Source of the DNA: Blastocatellia bacterium
GTDB lineage: Bacteria; Acidobacteriota; Blastocatellia; Chloracidobacteriales; JADJPF01
Reading direction: 5' to 3'
Length of the DNA stretch: 64,000 nt
NCBI GenBank assembly: GCA_016713405.1
Contig: JADJPF010000003.1
Coordinates: 496,001-560,000 of the forward strand
Shown here: positions 55,303 through 64,000 of the stretch, one piece after another
Position numbering within the stretch: position 1 is the first letter of the stretch
Layout of the letters: each line of letters opens with the position of its first letter
The notes under the pieces: model-generated
What the model saw: the letters and a program-made list of their open reading frames with translations, nothing else
Told to the model about the DNA's origin: nothing
Databases searched by the model: none
Made by a program: the position numbers and the translations under genes

Positions 55303-57222
55303 TCAAATATCATCACGACGCGTTGTTATACGACATGGAGGAAGGCTAGCTAAAAATAACCTTCCATAGTTTTTAGTTCTTAAACGTGGGTCAAGTATAG
55401 AAAGTACCCCACGATCTTCCCGGCTACGAATTAAACGCCCAAGACCTTGCTTAAGCTTAATGATTGCTTGAGGAACAGAGTAGTCAAAAAATGAGTTTCC
55501 ACCTTGTTCATCAATATATTTTTGTCTAGCTAGCACAACAGGATCAGAAGGCACGGCAAAGGGTAATTTATCAATAATTACACAAGAAAGAGCTTCTCCT
55601 TGAACATCAACGCCTTGCCAAAAGCTACTAACTGCAAAAAGTACACAGTTTGGAGTTGATCGAAAACGTGCTAATAATCCAGCCTTTGAACTTTGTCCTT
55701 GTATTAGTGTAGGAAATGGGATTTGAGGTTGTACTCTTTGATAAACTTCCCTCATTTGGTTAGTGCTTGTAAATAAAACAAAAGCTCTGCCTTGAGTTAA
55801 ATGCAAAATTTCTACTATTTCGTTAGTTATTGCATCAGTAAACTTAAAATTATTTGGGTCTGGCATTCCTGATGGCAAATATAATAGGGCTTGAGAAGCA
55901 TAATCAAAGTGTGAATCTATTTTTAATTCTTGTGCTGGCCCAGTTCCTAAACGACTACGAATAAAATCAAAACTATTATTTGAGGTTAAAGTAGCAGAAG
56001 TAAGAATTACAGAGTCCACTTCTGCAAAAAGTCGCTCAGAAAGGATAGTGGAAACATCTATTGGAGTTGCTTGTAAAAAAATTCCTCGTCCACGTCTTTC
56101 ATACCAGTAAACATAAGTAGGGTCATTTCTGCTAACAATATATTCTAGGGCAAAACGAAGCTCTTCAGAACGTCTTACTAAAGTATCACGTTCTGGAGGA
56201 GGATCTTTAATATTAAGTAATGTAGCTATTAGACGTTCTAAGGCATTGTCTAAAGCGATAAAGCTTTCTCCTGCATCTGTAGGCTGTTTAGTTCCTGTAG
56301 TGGTTTCCTTAACAAAAAATTCTAAGGGGAAACTTTGACGGCTTTCTTCTGGAGTTTTACGATAAAATACTGTCCAAAACTTCTCTGCTTGTTCTGCTAG
56401 CCTAGACATAGCTTTAAGCAAGCTACCAGCATTGTCATGATCGGTGACAGGAAGTTTTTGTAAATCTGTAATTAAATCATTGAAACTATAATTACTTACT
56501 CCTGTGCCAAAATATTCTGCTGCAATTTCTTCTATCTCATGTGCTTCATCAAAAATAACAATAGAGTAATCTGGTAAGATACTACCATAATCATTATTTC
56601 GTAATGCTAAATCAGCAAAAAAGAGATGATGATTGACTATAATAATGTCTGATTCTTGAGCTTTTTGGCGTGCTTTTGTAATAAAACAAGATTCAAAGTC
56701 AGGGCATTTTTGACCAATACAAATATCGCTACGTGCGTCTAAATGATGCCAAAAATTAACATTTTCTGGTAAATCTACTAGCTCAGCGCGGTCACCTGTT
56801 TCAGTATCTAATGCCCAGCGACGAATCCCATCAAATAAATCTAATTCTTCTAATCCTTGTAAAATAGGGGTTTGTTCTGCTCTTTTTAGTCGATATAAAC
56901 AAAGATAATTAGAACGACCTTTTAAGTAACTAACCTTTAATTTACGTCCCAGGGTTTTTTCTAGGAAGGGAATATCTTTGTAATAAAGTTGCTCTTGTAA
57001 GTTTTTTGTTGCAGTGGAAATAACTACTTTTTTATTTAATGCAAGTGCTGGTACAAGATAGGCTAAGGTTTTACCTGTTCCTGTTCCAGCTTCGCTTAGC
57101 AGACATTTGCCTTTATTCATTGCTGAAAAAATAGCTTTTGCCATAGTAACTTGACTAGGGCGGTATTCATAATTGGGATGATATTTAGCAATTAAACCTT
57201 GTGGGCCAAAAATTTCTTCCAT
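55303..57222 (-). CDS. DinG/XPD-like ATP-dependent DNA helicase
   Basis: A 639-residue superfamily 2 helicase of the DinG/XPD group. It has Walker A SEAGTGTGKTLAYL (about 39-52), four conserved cysteines of the Fe-S cluster domain (one near 109 and the set ICIGQKCPDFESCF at about 166-179), Walker B IVIFDEAHEIEE (about 223-234) and C-terminal motifs FSFWQGVDVQGE-like (SSFWQGVDVQGEAL) and QGLGRLIRSREDRG. It should unwind 5'-overhanging DNA, R-loops or G-quadruplexes. No N-terminal exonuclease domain is present, so it is not the Gram-positive DinG type. It is a stand-alone gene. Confidence 0.93.
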   Translation of the reverse strand: MEEIFGPQGLIAKYHPNYEYRPSQVTMAKAIFSAMNKGKCLLSEAGTGTGKTLAYLVPALALNKKVVISTATKNLQEQLYYKDIPFLEKTLGRKLKVSYLKGRSNYLCLYRLKRAEQTPILQGLEELDLFDGIRRWALDTETGDRAELVDLPENVNFWHHLDARSDICIGQKCPDFESCFITKARQKAQESDIIIVNHHLFFADLALRNNDYGSILPDYSIVIFDEAHEIEEIAAEYFGTGVSNYSFNDLITDLQKLPVTDHDNAGSLLKAMSRLAEQAEKFWTVFYRKTPEESRQSFPLEFFVKETTTGTKQPTDAGESFIALDNALERLIATLLNIKDPPPERDTLVRRSEELRFALEYIVSRNDPTYVYWYERRGRGIFLQATPIDVSTILSERLFAEVDSVILTSATLTSNNSFDFIRSRLGTGPAQELKIDSHFDYASQALLYLPSGMPDPNNFKFTDAITNEIVEILHLTQGRAFVLFTSTNQMREVYQRVQPQIPFPTLIQGQSSKAGLLARFRSTPNCVLFAVSSFWQGVDVQGEALSCVIIDKLPFAVPSDPVVLARQKYIDEQGGNSFFDYSVPQAIIKLKQGLGRLIRSREDRGVLSILDPRLRTKNYGRLFLASLPPCRITTRRDDI

Positions 57223-57343
57223 AATTTATACTACTAAAATATACTATAATAGGGTTTTAGAAAGTTCTCCAAAAAATTTTGTGACTAATAATAGCATTAG
57301 AAAGAAAATTTGGGGATAGTTTGGACGAAAGATAGAAGAAAAT

Positions 57344-58093
57344 TTATGATATTGACTCATCAGAAAAACTATCCAAAATTACCCAGCTAGGTATACCACG
57401 TTTTTGTATTAGCTCTATTATCAGAAAACCTGTTAAAAGACGGCAAGTTTCAAAAGAATTTAGTTTGCTTACCAAACAAATATCTCGAATTGTAATGCCT
57501 GGCTCAACTGCATGAAAAATTTCTAACTCATTACGAGTTAGTTTTAATTGTGACAAACGTTTTTCCCAATCTTCTGAACGTTCTAGTTCTTCATCTAATG
57601 AATCCACTTCTTTACGTATATGATCCCAACTACGGATTAATTTAACACCTTGTAAGACAATATCTAGTGTAGAAATGCCTAGATTTGGTAAATCTTTGGG
57701 TGGGAGTTTACCATCAGCAAATTCAAAATGGCCTGTTTGCCAACGAAAAAGACTATAAATAATGCCTAATACTTGGTAAGTCATTTGTTGGCTTAATTGT
57801 GTTTCGGTAATTTTATTAGTTTCTAAAAGTATTTGTCCAAATCGCTTTCCTTGTCTAACCTGTACTTGTGTATCAAGATATTCTTCTACAGTAATAGTAC
57901 CTGATCTAAGTAAGACTTCTCCTAAACTGTCTTCTCTAACATTTGAGTAGGCAGAAATAATTTGACCATTATCAAATAAAATCGCTTTGCGTATTTCATT
58001 TAATGTGATCATTAATGTTCCAACAGCATTGTTAGAATGGAGTTGGTAAAGCAATTGTGGTAACTGACGATCTTTAAGGGTTCCAATTAGCAC
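57344..58093 (-). CDS. DUF4388 domain protein
   Basis: The 249-residue cytoplasmic protein has an N-terminal DUF4388 (PATAN-type) domain with GTLKDRQLPQLLYQLH, GTLMITL and AILFDNGQIISAYSN (about 4-50). A helical middle follows (GEVLLRSGTITVEEYLD, GQILLETNKITETQLSQQ), then a domain with FEFADGKLPPKD. The C-terminal winged-helix-like segment contains LTRNELEIFHAVEPGITIRDI. Such proteins are often linked to gliding or pilus motility and response regulators in deltaproteobacteria and acidobacteria. The specific role is unknown. Confidence 0.85.
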   Translation of the reverse strand: MLIGTLKDRQLPQLLYQLHSNNAVGTLMITLNEIRKAILFDNGQIISAYSNVREDSLGEVLLRSGTITVEEYLDTQVQVRQGKRFGQILLETNKITETQLSQQMTYQVLGIIYSLFRWQTGHFEFADGKLPPKDLPNLGISTLDIVLQGVKLIRSWDHIRKEVDSLDEELERSEDWEKRLSQLKLTRNELEIFHAVEPGITIRDICLVSKLNSFETCRLLTGFLIIELIQKRGIPSWVILDSFSDESIS

Positions 58094-58212
58094 AAGCTAT
58101 CCTAAGCATTTTGTGGATTTTTTATTTGCGGGCAAACAATAATAGATAACACTTTTTTTATTACTAATTCAAGTCTGAGTAGGAAATAAATATCTTAAGT
58201 ACATAAAAAGTA

Positions 58213-59433
58213 TTACTCCATATTACTAGATACTCTTAAAGATAAGAAAAATAGCATAATTGCACTTACGCAATAATAAGAGTGAGTTTCAAACCATTGG
58301 TGTAGTTGACTACCAACAATAGGTTGTATTGTTAAGCTAGTGAGAAGAAAAAAAACTAACAGCCCTATTATTGAAAAAGTTCTATCAAGTTTTGATTGGG
58401 AAAAAGTCTTTTCTCCTAGAATGGCTAAAGGTATTGTCAATAAAATAAAATGTGCCTTCCAGCTTAAATTAGAAAGTAGCAGCATTAAAGAACAGCAAGC
58501 AGCTATTTCAGCTATAATAATTTCTTGTTTTTGCTTTAGTATTTTATAACTATAGTAGCTTAGTAAGCTAATAGCTAGAACAAGAAAAATTAAACTTGTT
58601 TGATTTTTGCTTAAATCAAAGTAGTTTACATTAGGGTAATAACTAGATTCTGTGTTAGTACTAGTAAAAAGTCTTTCTATAGCACCTCTTAAAGACTGAT
58701 TTCCAGCATATGCCCAGTTAAAGCCTTCTGCATTTAAGATAGTTCGTTTAAACCAGCCTATTAATAAAGGTTTAGACTGATTTCCCAACGGTATCAAAGA
58801 GATAGAGGTTAAAATTAAAAAACAAATTATTAGATGAATTAAATCTCTCCAACGACGTTTTAATACTAAGTAAAAGGCTAATAAGGCAGGGGTTATTTTA
58901 ATTGCAATTGCTGTAGCTAAAGCTAGTTCACCCCACCAGGCTAAGTTTTTCTTTTTAGCTAATATCCAAAATAAAATAAGCAATGTTACTAGTATATTAA
59001 CTTGTCCCCAAAGTAAATTATCTAAAATAAGTCTTGCTAAAGCAATTAATAGCAAAGAGCTAATAATAATTTGTTTATTAAGGTCAGAAGATACTAGCTT
59101 ACTACTAATAAAAATTACTGATAGAGAAAATAAAATATTAAGCCAATACCAAATAGTAGCAGCTAAAGGTAGAGGGAGTATTGCTAATGGAATAAGTAAA
59201 AAAGCAAATAATGGTAAGTATAAATAAGGGGTTTTGATTGCTATTGGATGATTATAAGGGTCGCCAAAATTACATAAATTTTTTGATGCAGCATAAAAAA
59301 CCGTAAAATCATTTCCATATAGGTTATCACTATAACCTGCTTTAGCTATTATATTTGTACTAAGTAGAATTGATAGTATAAGAAAAGAAGCAACAATAAA
59401 AAAGAAGGTAAATTTAGAAGGAAAGTTTTTCAT
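58213..59433 (-). CDS. Glycosyltransferase family 87 (DUF2029) membrane protein
   Basis: The 406-residue protein has about ten to eleven transmembrane helices. A periplasmic loop after helix 1 carries the acidic motif GNDFTVFYAASKNL (about 40-53), where GT-C enzymes hold a catalytic aspartate. The segment GDPYNHPIAIKTPYLYLP and the later PYLYLPLFAFLL also fit GT87 mannosyltransferases that use polyprenyl-phosphate sugars. The acceptor is unknown. The ATG at 59433 directly follows the terminator of the upstream lytic transglycosylase gene, and no good RBS is visible. Confidence 0.85.
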   Translation of the reverse strand: MKNFPSKFTFFFIVASFLILSILLSTNIIAKAGYSDNLYGNDFTVFYAASKNLCNFGDPYNHPIAIKTPYLYLPLFAFLLIPLAILPLPLAATIWYWLNILFSLSVIFISSKLVSSDLNKQIIISSLLLIALARLILDNLLWGQVNILVTLLILFWILAKKKNLAWWGELALATAIAIKITPALLAFYLVLKRRWRDLIHLIICFLILTSISLIPLGNQSKPLLIGWFKRTILNAEGFNWAYAGNQSLRGAIERLFTSTNTESSYYPNVNYFDLSKNQTSLIFLVLAISLLSYYSYKILKQKQEIIIAEIAACCSLMLLLSNLSWKAHFILLTIPLAILGEKTFSQSKLDRTFSIIGLLVFFLLTSLTIQPIVGSQLHQWFETHSYYCVSAIMLFFLSLRVSSNME

Positions 59434-60947
59434 AAAACAAAAGATCCGTGAACAGGTTTCTGCACGGATCTTTCAATTTTTGAGGTGTTATTTTTAACGA
59501 CGACGAGCGCGGTAACTGCTCTTATACTTAGCTTTAGAGGATTTGCTCTAAGAAGATTTACCATAAGATTTCTTTTTTGTAGATGTCTAACTTTATACTG
59601 ACCACCGCGGCGAGCAGAATGCTTGACATAGCGAGCTTTATAACGAGATGACATTTCATCGCCATCAGGTGAGCCAGGACGCAAATAATTTTCTACAGGT
59701 AGCTGGCTAAAAGCTACTTCAAATTCACTTAAAGAGCCTTTTGGAAGTTTTAGGGAAAAACCCTCTGATGGGGTGACACCTCTTTTTAATTCTGGGTTTA
59801 AGTCACGAATAGTTTCATAAGGGACATTAACTAATGAAGCTGCTACACGCAAATCTAAAGCAGCTGTTAAGTCAAAAGTGTCATAAGATAATTCTATTTC
59901 TGGTTCAACATTAAAACCATATTTGGCAGGATTTTTAGCAATAGTCATAACTGCTAAAATTGCAGGTACATAATTACGGGTTTCTTGTGGTAGAAGTCCT
60001 CTATCATAAACTTCCCAAAAATCAGCATATCCACAACGACCAATAGCGCGATCCATACCATTTTCACCGCAATTATAAGCTCCCATTGCGAGTAGCCAAT
60101 CACCTGCAAAGAAGTTATTTAAGAATTTTAAGTAGCGGGCTGCTGCACGGGTGGCTTTTTCTGGTGCAACGCGCTCATCCATAAGAGCAGTTTGGCGTAG
60201 TCCAAAGCGTTCTCCAGTTGATGGAATAAATTGCCAAATTCCTTTTGCTGCTGCTGTTGAGAGTGCTTGAGGTGTCCAAACAGATTCTACTTGAGCTAAC
60301 CAAATAATATCTAGTGGTACGCCTTCTTCTTTAAAGATTCGTTCTGCCATTGTACGATAACGACCAGAACGACGAAGGCCAATTTCCATAGTATTTCGAC
60401 CTTTACCTTGAGTAAAGAAGTTAATGAATTGTACTACAGAAGGATGAGAAGTAAATTGAAAGTCAAAACCTTTAATATCAATATTTTCGCCTAAGCTAGA
60501 AACACCTTCAGAATCTAAATCTATTTTTGATAGTTCATCTAATGGGGAAGGTTCATATAATTGATAGTTAAAACCTAGGTCTGAGCTTTGGCAAGCAATT
60601 AATTGATGTTTGTAAACACGTTCTACTAATTCTAAATAAAAGGCGCGGAAGTTTTGGTCATTATGTGCGCCACTATTGGCTGTAAGCATTATGTCTACAG
60701 CATGGTCAAAAGCTAGACGAGCTTGCTCATATTGTTTGGTGGCTAATAGCTCTTCTCCCAAGCGATATTGTTGTTCAGCGGAATTAATAATTTTTTGAAT
60801 TTCAGGGTTTATAGATTTTATTTCTACAGTCTTTTTTAATTGGATAGGAGAATTTGTTATGTTGTTGGTTTGAGCTAGGGAGTTTGTAGAAAATGCTCCT
60901 AGCGTCAAAAAAGTAGCACCGAACAAAAAGAGCTTCTTAAATAGCAT
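59430..60947 (-). CDS. Membrane-bound lytic murein transglycosylase (MltD-like); 3' end probably misframed
   Basis: A signal peptide (about 1-25, ending NSLAQT) and a helical region precede an SLT domain (about 200-330). The catalytic glutamate is in LAQVESVWTP (about 222-231), followed by AAAKGIWQFIPSTGERFGL and AYNCGENGMDRA. A LysM-less C-terminal part contains LKLPKGSL. The enzyme cleaves peptidoglycan glycan strands in the periplasm. The last about 40 codons look unnatural. A one-base loss in the T6 run at 59573-59578 would give QKKKSYGKSS, one TAG (59548-59550), and then SKAKYKSSYRARRR ending at 59494. The terminator then falls outside the gene. The current frame runs to 59430. Confidence 0.85.
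   Translation of the reverse strand: MLFKKLFLFGATFLTLGAFSTNSLAQTNNITNSPIQLKKTVEIKSINPEIQKIINSAEQQYRLGEELLATKQYEQARLAFDHAVDIMLTANSGAHNDQNFRAFYLELVERVYKHQLIACQSSDLGFNYQLYEPSPLDELSKIDLDSEGVSSLGENIDIKGFDFQFTSHPSVVQFINFFTQGKGRNTMEIGLRRSGRYRTMAERIFKEEGVPLDIIWLAQVESVWTPQALSTAAAKGIWQFIPSTGERFGLRQTALMDERVAPEKATRAAARYLKFLNNFFAGDWLLAMGAYNCGENGMDRAIGRCGYADFWEVYDRGLLPQETRNYVPAILAVMTIAKNPAKYGFNVEPEIELSYDTFDLTAALDLRVAASLVNVPYETIRDLNPELKRGVTPSEGFSLKLPKGSLSEFEVAFSQLPVENYLRPGSPDGDEMSSRYKARYVKHSARRGGQYKVRHLQKRNLMVNLLRANPLKLSIRAVTALVVVKNNTSKIERSVQKPVHGSFVL
59434..59473 (-). terminator. Strong terminator overlapping the transglycosylase 3' end
   Basis: AAAGATCCGTG and CACGGATCTTT form an 11-bp stem with a 12-base loop; TTTTGTTTT follows on the minus strand. 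It lies inside the present reading frame of the lytic transglycosylase, which argues that the true stop lies upstream. Confidence 0.85.
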
Positions 60948-61244
60948 TGCAGATTTCCCCTTATTTTGAACTTCTTAAGTTTTACTGTAAAAAAGTTGTG
61001 GCTTTAGAAGTAGTTTGACGACTACTAGCCTATGCGGTTGGGTATTCTGCTTATAACATAGCAAAATAACCTTTGTCAAACTTAAATTTGCAGGTCAGAT
61101 GTCTAGTTTTCTACTAAAGTTTGCCCTAACTTTAATAAAATCAAAAAATTATTTCTAAAACACGTTTTCCAGATTTTTGGAAAATTCAAAATTTTGGAGA
61201 AATAAAAAATTCTAACAGGTAGATCTTATTAAAATGTTTTTAAC

Positions 61245-62603
61245 TTAAGTTAGAAAATTTTTAATTGCTATAGCTAATTTAATTGCTCGGCTAACGCAAT
61301 CTCCTAAAGATACACCTTGAAGATAATTACTAGCTAAATATAACCCTGGTTTACTATTAAGCTCTGATTCAATGGTGGATAATCTAGTTAAATGACCTAG
61401 AGTATATTGTGGTATTGCTTTTTGGTATTTATAGACATTAATTATTTTAGGAGTATTTTTAAGATTTAAGATAGATTTTATTTCTTGACTAACAATTTGT
61501 CCTAGTTCTTTATCTGTTAATTCTATAGCCTTTTCATCATGTGAGCCGCCAATAAAATTTGTTAAAAGTATTTCTTTATTTAGAGAGCGGTTTGGAAAAA
61601 GGCTTGAATTCCAGATAGATCCTAATAATCTAATACCTTGATTTCTTGGGACTAAAAAGCCAAAACCATTTAGATCTATTTCTAGAGGTAAACTTAAATG
61701 TACAACGGCAATAGGGGCATATTTAATTGCTAAAAGTTCATTAGCTAAAGCAGGAATATTACTTAGCCATTTTGCGGAAATATAAGCTGGTGTTGCTAGA
61801 ACCACACATTTACTAATAATCTCAGTAACTACATTGTTTTGCTTATATTTAACAATATAATCTCCTTTATTTACATTTATAGATAAAATTTCACAACTAG
61901 TTTTTAAGCTATCTTTTAAGTAATTAGCTAGGGTTTGGGGCAAAGTGGCTAAACCATCAGCAAAGGAGCAAAGACGTTTAGCTATAGGCTTTTTTCCAGA
62001 AGCTTTATTATTACGTGCTGTTTTTATAGCTCCTATCAAAAGAGAACCATAATTATTTTCTAATGTTGCAAGAGTAGGAAAGCTTGCTGCTAAGCTTAGT
62101 TCTTCTGTATTTCCTGCATATATTCCCGATACAAAAGGAGCAACCAAACGATCATGGACTTGGGGGCCAAGTCTACGTTTTACAAAACTAGCTATAGATT
62201 CTTCTTTTGCTTCTTTGGGCTTACTAATTATTGGCTCGGCTAAAATACGTAATTTACCGCTTAAACTTAATAATTTAGAAGAAATTAAAGCAGGTGGGCT
62301 TAAAGGTACGGCTTGGAGTTTACCATTAAGATAAACATAGCGGGGCATTTTGGGGTTGGCAGTAACTAGCTCAGCATTTAGGTTTAGCTCAGAAATTAAT
62401 TGATTAACTTCATCTGATTCTTGAAAGCTATTTGGCCCATATTCAAGTAAATAACCATTGACCCTGGAGCTATTTATTACTCCTCCCACTCTAGTATTTT
62501 GCTCTAAAATAGTTAATCTAATATTTTGTTTAGTCAATTGATAAGCAGTTACTAAACCTGTAATTCCTGCACCAACAATTACAACATCTTGATAATTGCT
62601 CAT
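61245..62603 (-). CDS. hemY: FAD-dependent protoporphyrinogen oxidase (HemY type)
   Basis: The 452-residue flavoprotein has an N-terminal dinucleotide-binding motif DVVIVGAGITGLVTAYQL and the glutamate of the FAD site in LTILEQNTRVGG. The substrate-region motif EYGPNSFQ (about 54-61) and a C-terminal FAD contact GLYLASNYLQGVSLGDCV (about 420-437) follow. SFVKRRLGPQVHDRLVAPFVSGIYAG is diagnostic of protoporphyrinogen/coproporphyrinogen oxidases. It oxidises protoporphyrinogen IX in heme synthesis. The gene starts 27 bases after the stop of the unknown helical gene upstream. No other heme genes are in the window. Confidence 0.93.
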   Translation of the reverse strand: MSNYQDVVIVGAGITGLVTAYQLTKQNIRLTILEQNTRVGGVINSSRVNGYLLEYGPNSFQESDEVNQLISELNLNAELVTANPKMPRYVYLNGKLQAVPLSPPALISSKLLSLSGKLRILAEPIISKPKEAKEESIASFVKRRLGPQVHDRLVAPFVSGIYAGNTEELSLAASFPTLATLENNYGSLLIGAIKTARNNKASGKKPIAKRLCSFADGLATLPQTLANYLKDSLKTSCEILSINVNKGDYIVKYKQNNVVTEIISKCVVLATPAYISAKWLSNIPALANELLAIKYAPIAVVHLSLPLEIDLNGFGFLVPRNQGIRLLGSIWNSSLFPNRSLNKEILLTNFIGGSHDEKAIELTDKELGQIVSQEIKSILNLKNTPKIINVYKYQKAIPQYTLGHLTRLSTIESELNSKPGLYLASNYLQGVSLGDCVSRAIKLAIAIKNFLT

Positions 62604-62630
62604 TGTATTTGTTGCTCCAATAGCTAAGTT

Positions 62631-63620
62631 TTAGCTGTTATTTACACTTACTTTTTCTGATAATAATTGTAGTTGTTTATCTAGCATTAGCAAAATATCT
62701 CTCATGCCTTGAATAATTTCCATAATTTCATTTGCATCTAAGGAGACTTGAGTAGGTAGAGTGGATAGATTTTCATCTTTATTAGGTCTTTCAATAACGC
62801 TTGCTAGTGCTTGATCGGCTGCTGTTATTCGCTGAATACCACCAGATTCTTGTTGACTTAAAAAGGAAGTAAGCCGGGATTGTTCTGCTAAGAAAAGATC
62901 TTGGAAAACATTGTGTAGACTAACATTTAAGGCAACTATTTCTGATAAAATTATAGGTTGGAAAAATGTATCACCTAAATCATTCTTTATTCTGCGTAGC
63001 TTTAATAAAACTTGCTTTTCTAGCATTTCACGTAGTGATCGAATGGTTAAGAGGCGTTTTCTTTCTTCTACAATTAAAGAAACTGTGGCAGTTAGTTTAT
63101 CTTCTGTTAAAGTTTGCAATTGAAAAGTTGTAAAAATATTTTCTAAGTGACTTTTTAGTTCTGGAGGAGGTAGTAAAAAAGTTTCACTTTCACGGGTTTG
63201 AAAAGCTGTTCTACCTAATCTAGTAACTACAAGGTCTGTTTTGTCCCTATCTTCTGTAGATTTACTAGTTTTAGTTAAGTAAAAAGTAAGTAAATGTTCT
63301 AGGGGTAGAATAGAAAGTGAGTCTGCTTCTTCAAATAAAAGTCTTAATTTGCTAACAGGGGTTTCTGCGTCAAATTTTTCTAAAACTTGCCTCCAAACAG
63401 CAAGACGAGCATTTATATCCTGGGTCTTTTCTTCATCAAAGTTAGCTAGATTGCTATAAATATCGCTTTCTAAAAGCGATAAATCAAAAGTAAGATCTAA
63501 AGGGATTTTCTTTTCTTTGTCTAAAGTAGCAAAGATATCATTAACACTTGCTAATAACTTATAATCATTTAAGTAATTACGTGTACTTGTAGGAGATGAC
63601 GAACTAATTATTTGTGTCAT
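62631..63620 (-). CDS. Hypothetical helical protein
   Basis: The 329-residue product has no signal peptide or transmembrane helix. Predicted helices dominate, with charged stretches such as LLEKQVLLKLRRIKND (reading of about 197-212: LREMLEKQVLLKLRRI) and coiled-coil-like segments at the C-terminus (IMEIIQGMRDILLMLDKQLQLL). I do not recognise a family. It forms a probable two-gene transcript with the protoporphyrinogen oxidase gene 27 bases downstream. The 216-base upstream region is divergent with the TetR-type gene. Confidence 0.6.
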   Translation of the reverse strand: MTQIISSSSPTSTRNYLNDYKLLASVNDIFATLDKEKKIPLDLTFDLSLLESDIYSNLANFDEEKTQDINARLAVWRQVLEKFDAETPVSKLRLLFEEADSLSILPLEHLLTFYLTKTSKSTEDRDKTDLVVTRLGRTAFQTRESETFLLPPPELKSHLENIFTTFQLQTLTEDKLTATVSLIVEERKRLLTIRSLREMLEKQVLLKLRRIKNDLGDTFFQPIILSEIVALNVSLHNVFQDLFLAEQSRLTSFLSQQESGGIQRITAADQALASVIERPNKDENLSTLPTQVSLDANEIMEIIQGMRDILLMLDKQLQLLSEKVSVNNS

Positions 63621-63836
63621 TATATATATGTCTCCAAATTAATAATTATTTAGGATAAGGATAACTTCTGAGTCTATTTAATTTATTGTTTATTAGCAAC
63701 ATCAATGGGCTAGAAGCATTTGCATACTTTGCTAGAGTTAAAATTAAAATGGAGATTGTTGCCAAGAAAACAGCTAGCGTGTATATTAGTTGAGGTTTTT
63801 AATAACATTAGAAGTGAGTTCCAAGTAGAAAAAATT

Positions 63837-64000
63837 ATGGCCCGAACTGTTTCACCAGAAAATGAAGCCATCAGACGACAACAAATTGTCTCTGCTGCTC
63901 ATAGCGTTTTTATTAAAAAAGATTTTTCCAAAGTGCGCATTGAGGATATTGCTAAACAAGCAAAATTATCTAAAGGAGCGGTACTTTATTATTTTGAAAC
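63837..64000 (+). CDS. TetR family transcriptional regulator, N-terminal part (runs off the end)
   Basis: The 54 visible codons read as a TetR-type DNA-binding domain: a helix RRQQIVSAAHSVFIKKDFSKV, then RIEDIAKQAKLSKGAVLYYF, the helix-turn-helix signature. The ligand-binding part lies beyond the window. The start is ATG 63837. It is divergent to the hypothetical helical gene, which is a frequent arrangement for TetR targets. Confidence 0.85.
   Translation, partial: MARTVSPENEAIRRQQIVSAAHSVFIKKDFSKVRIEDIAKQAKLSKGAVLYYFE

Noticed and set aside
1..64000. tRNA, rRNA and CRISPR arrays
   Set aside because: No cloverleaf-like T-loop context, no rRNA-like stretch and no regularly spaced repeats were noticed on reading; absence was not tested by software.

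Overview
The window reads as a chromosomal segment of an AT-rich (roughly one-third G+C by eye) Gram-negative bacterium. A type IV pilus locus of the pilB/pilT/pilC/pilS/pilR kind, M28 peptidases with PA domains, P-domain/NHL secreted proteins and a SWIM-MoxR-VWA cassette together suggest an Acidobacteriota-like lineage (Blastocatellia-like). That placement is an inference from gene content only. No rRNA, tRNA, CRISPR array or complete transposase was seen.

Layout. 1-8211: information-processing genes (mutS2 3' end, dnaG, rpoD), an M28 peptidase, HU and a site-2-type protease. 8272-10098: a horizontally acquired PvuII-type restriction-modification locus with its controller gene and C-box operator; both enzyme genes carry lesions. 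10128-16678: a broken small gene, a small membrane protein, recD2, a short ssb, an NHLRC2-like thioredoxin/NHL protein and two small membrane proteins. 16848-21240: a giant P-loop ATPase with a response-regulator receiver domain, followed closely by a Ycf48-like lipoprotein. 21398-27174: two divergent secreted P-domain/NHL paralogues. 27640-30246: a frameshifted acyl-CoA ligase, a relic of an Rpn-like gene carrying a dispersed palindromic repeat, and a DEDDh exonuclease. 30309-39519: a minus-strand run containing the five-gene cassette SWIM zinc finger - DUF5691 - MoxR ATPase - DUF5682 - VWA, plus a DUF971 protein and a TIG-domain membrane protein. 39520-42878: a candidate Fur-controlled sRNA, a carboxypeptidase Q-like M28 peptidase, queG and a SelU-like thiol protein with an in-frame UGA at its redox cysteine. 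43014-45969: ECF sigma factor, anti-sigma factor, DUF4097 protein and a secreted hypothetical. 45989-55179: pilR, pilS, pilC, pilT, pilB and a TPR protein. 55303-64000: DinG-like helicase, DUF4388 protein, GT87 glycosyltransferase, lytic transglycosylase, protoporphyrinogen oxidase, an unknown helical protein and a TetR-type regulator running off the end.

Several genes are interrupted by single-base indels, mostly undercalled homopolymers (M28 peptidase, DNA methyltransferase, NHLRC2-like protein, acyl-CoA ligase, lytic transglycosylase tail). This pattern suggests uncorrected sequencing error as much as biological decay. The in-frame stops (UAG in the PvuII-like endonuclease, UGA in the SelU-like protein, UAA in a small gene) are a different class and need separate judgement.

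The strongest leads are the candidate bacterial selenoprotein of the SelU/PRXL2 type with a possible SECIS hairpin, the decayed PvuII-type system, the SWIM-DUF5691-MoxR-DUF5682-VWA cassette, the ATPase-receiver fusion, the putative Fur-controlled sRNA with an anti-Shine-Dalgarno motif, and a perfect inverted repeat that covers the start codon of the ECF sigma gene.
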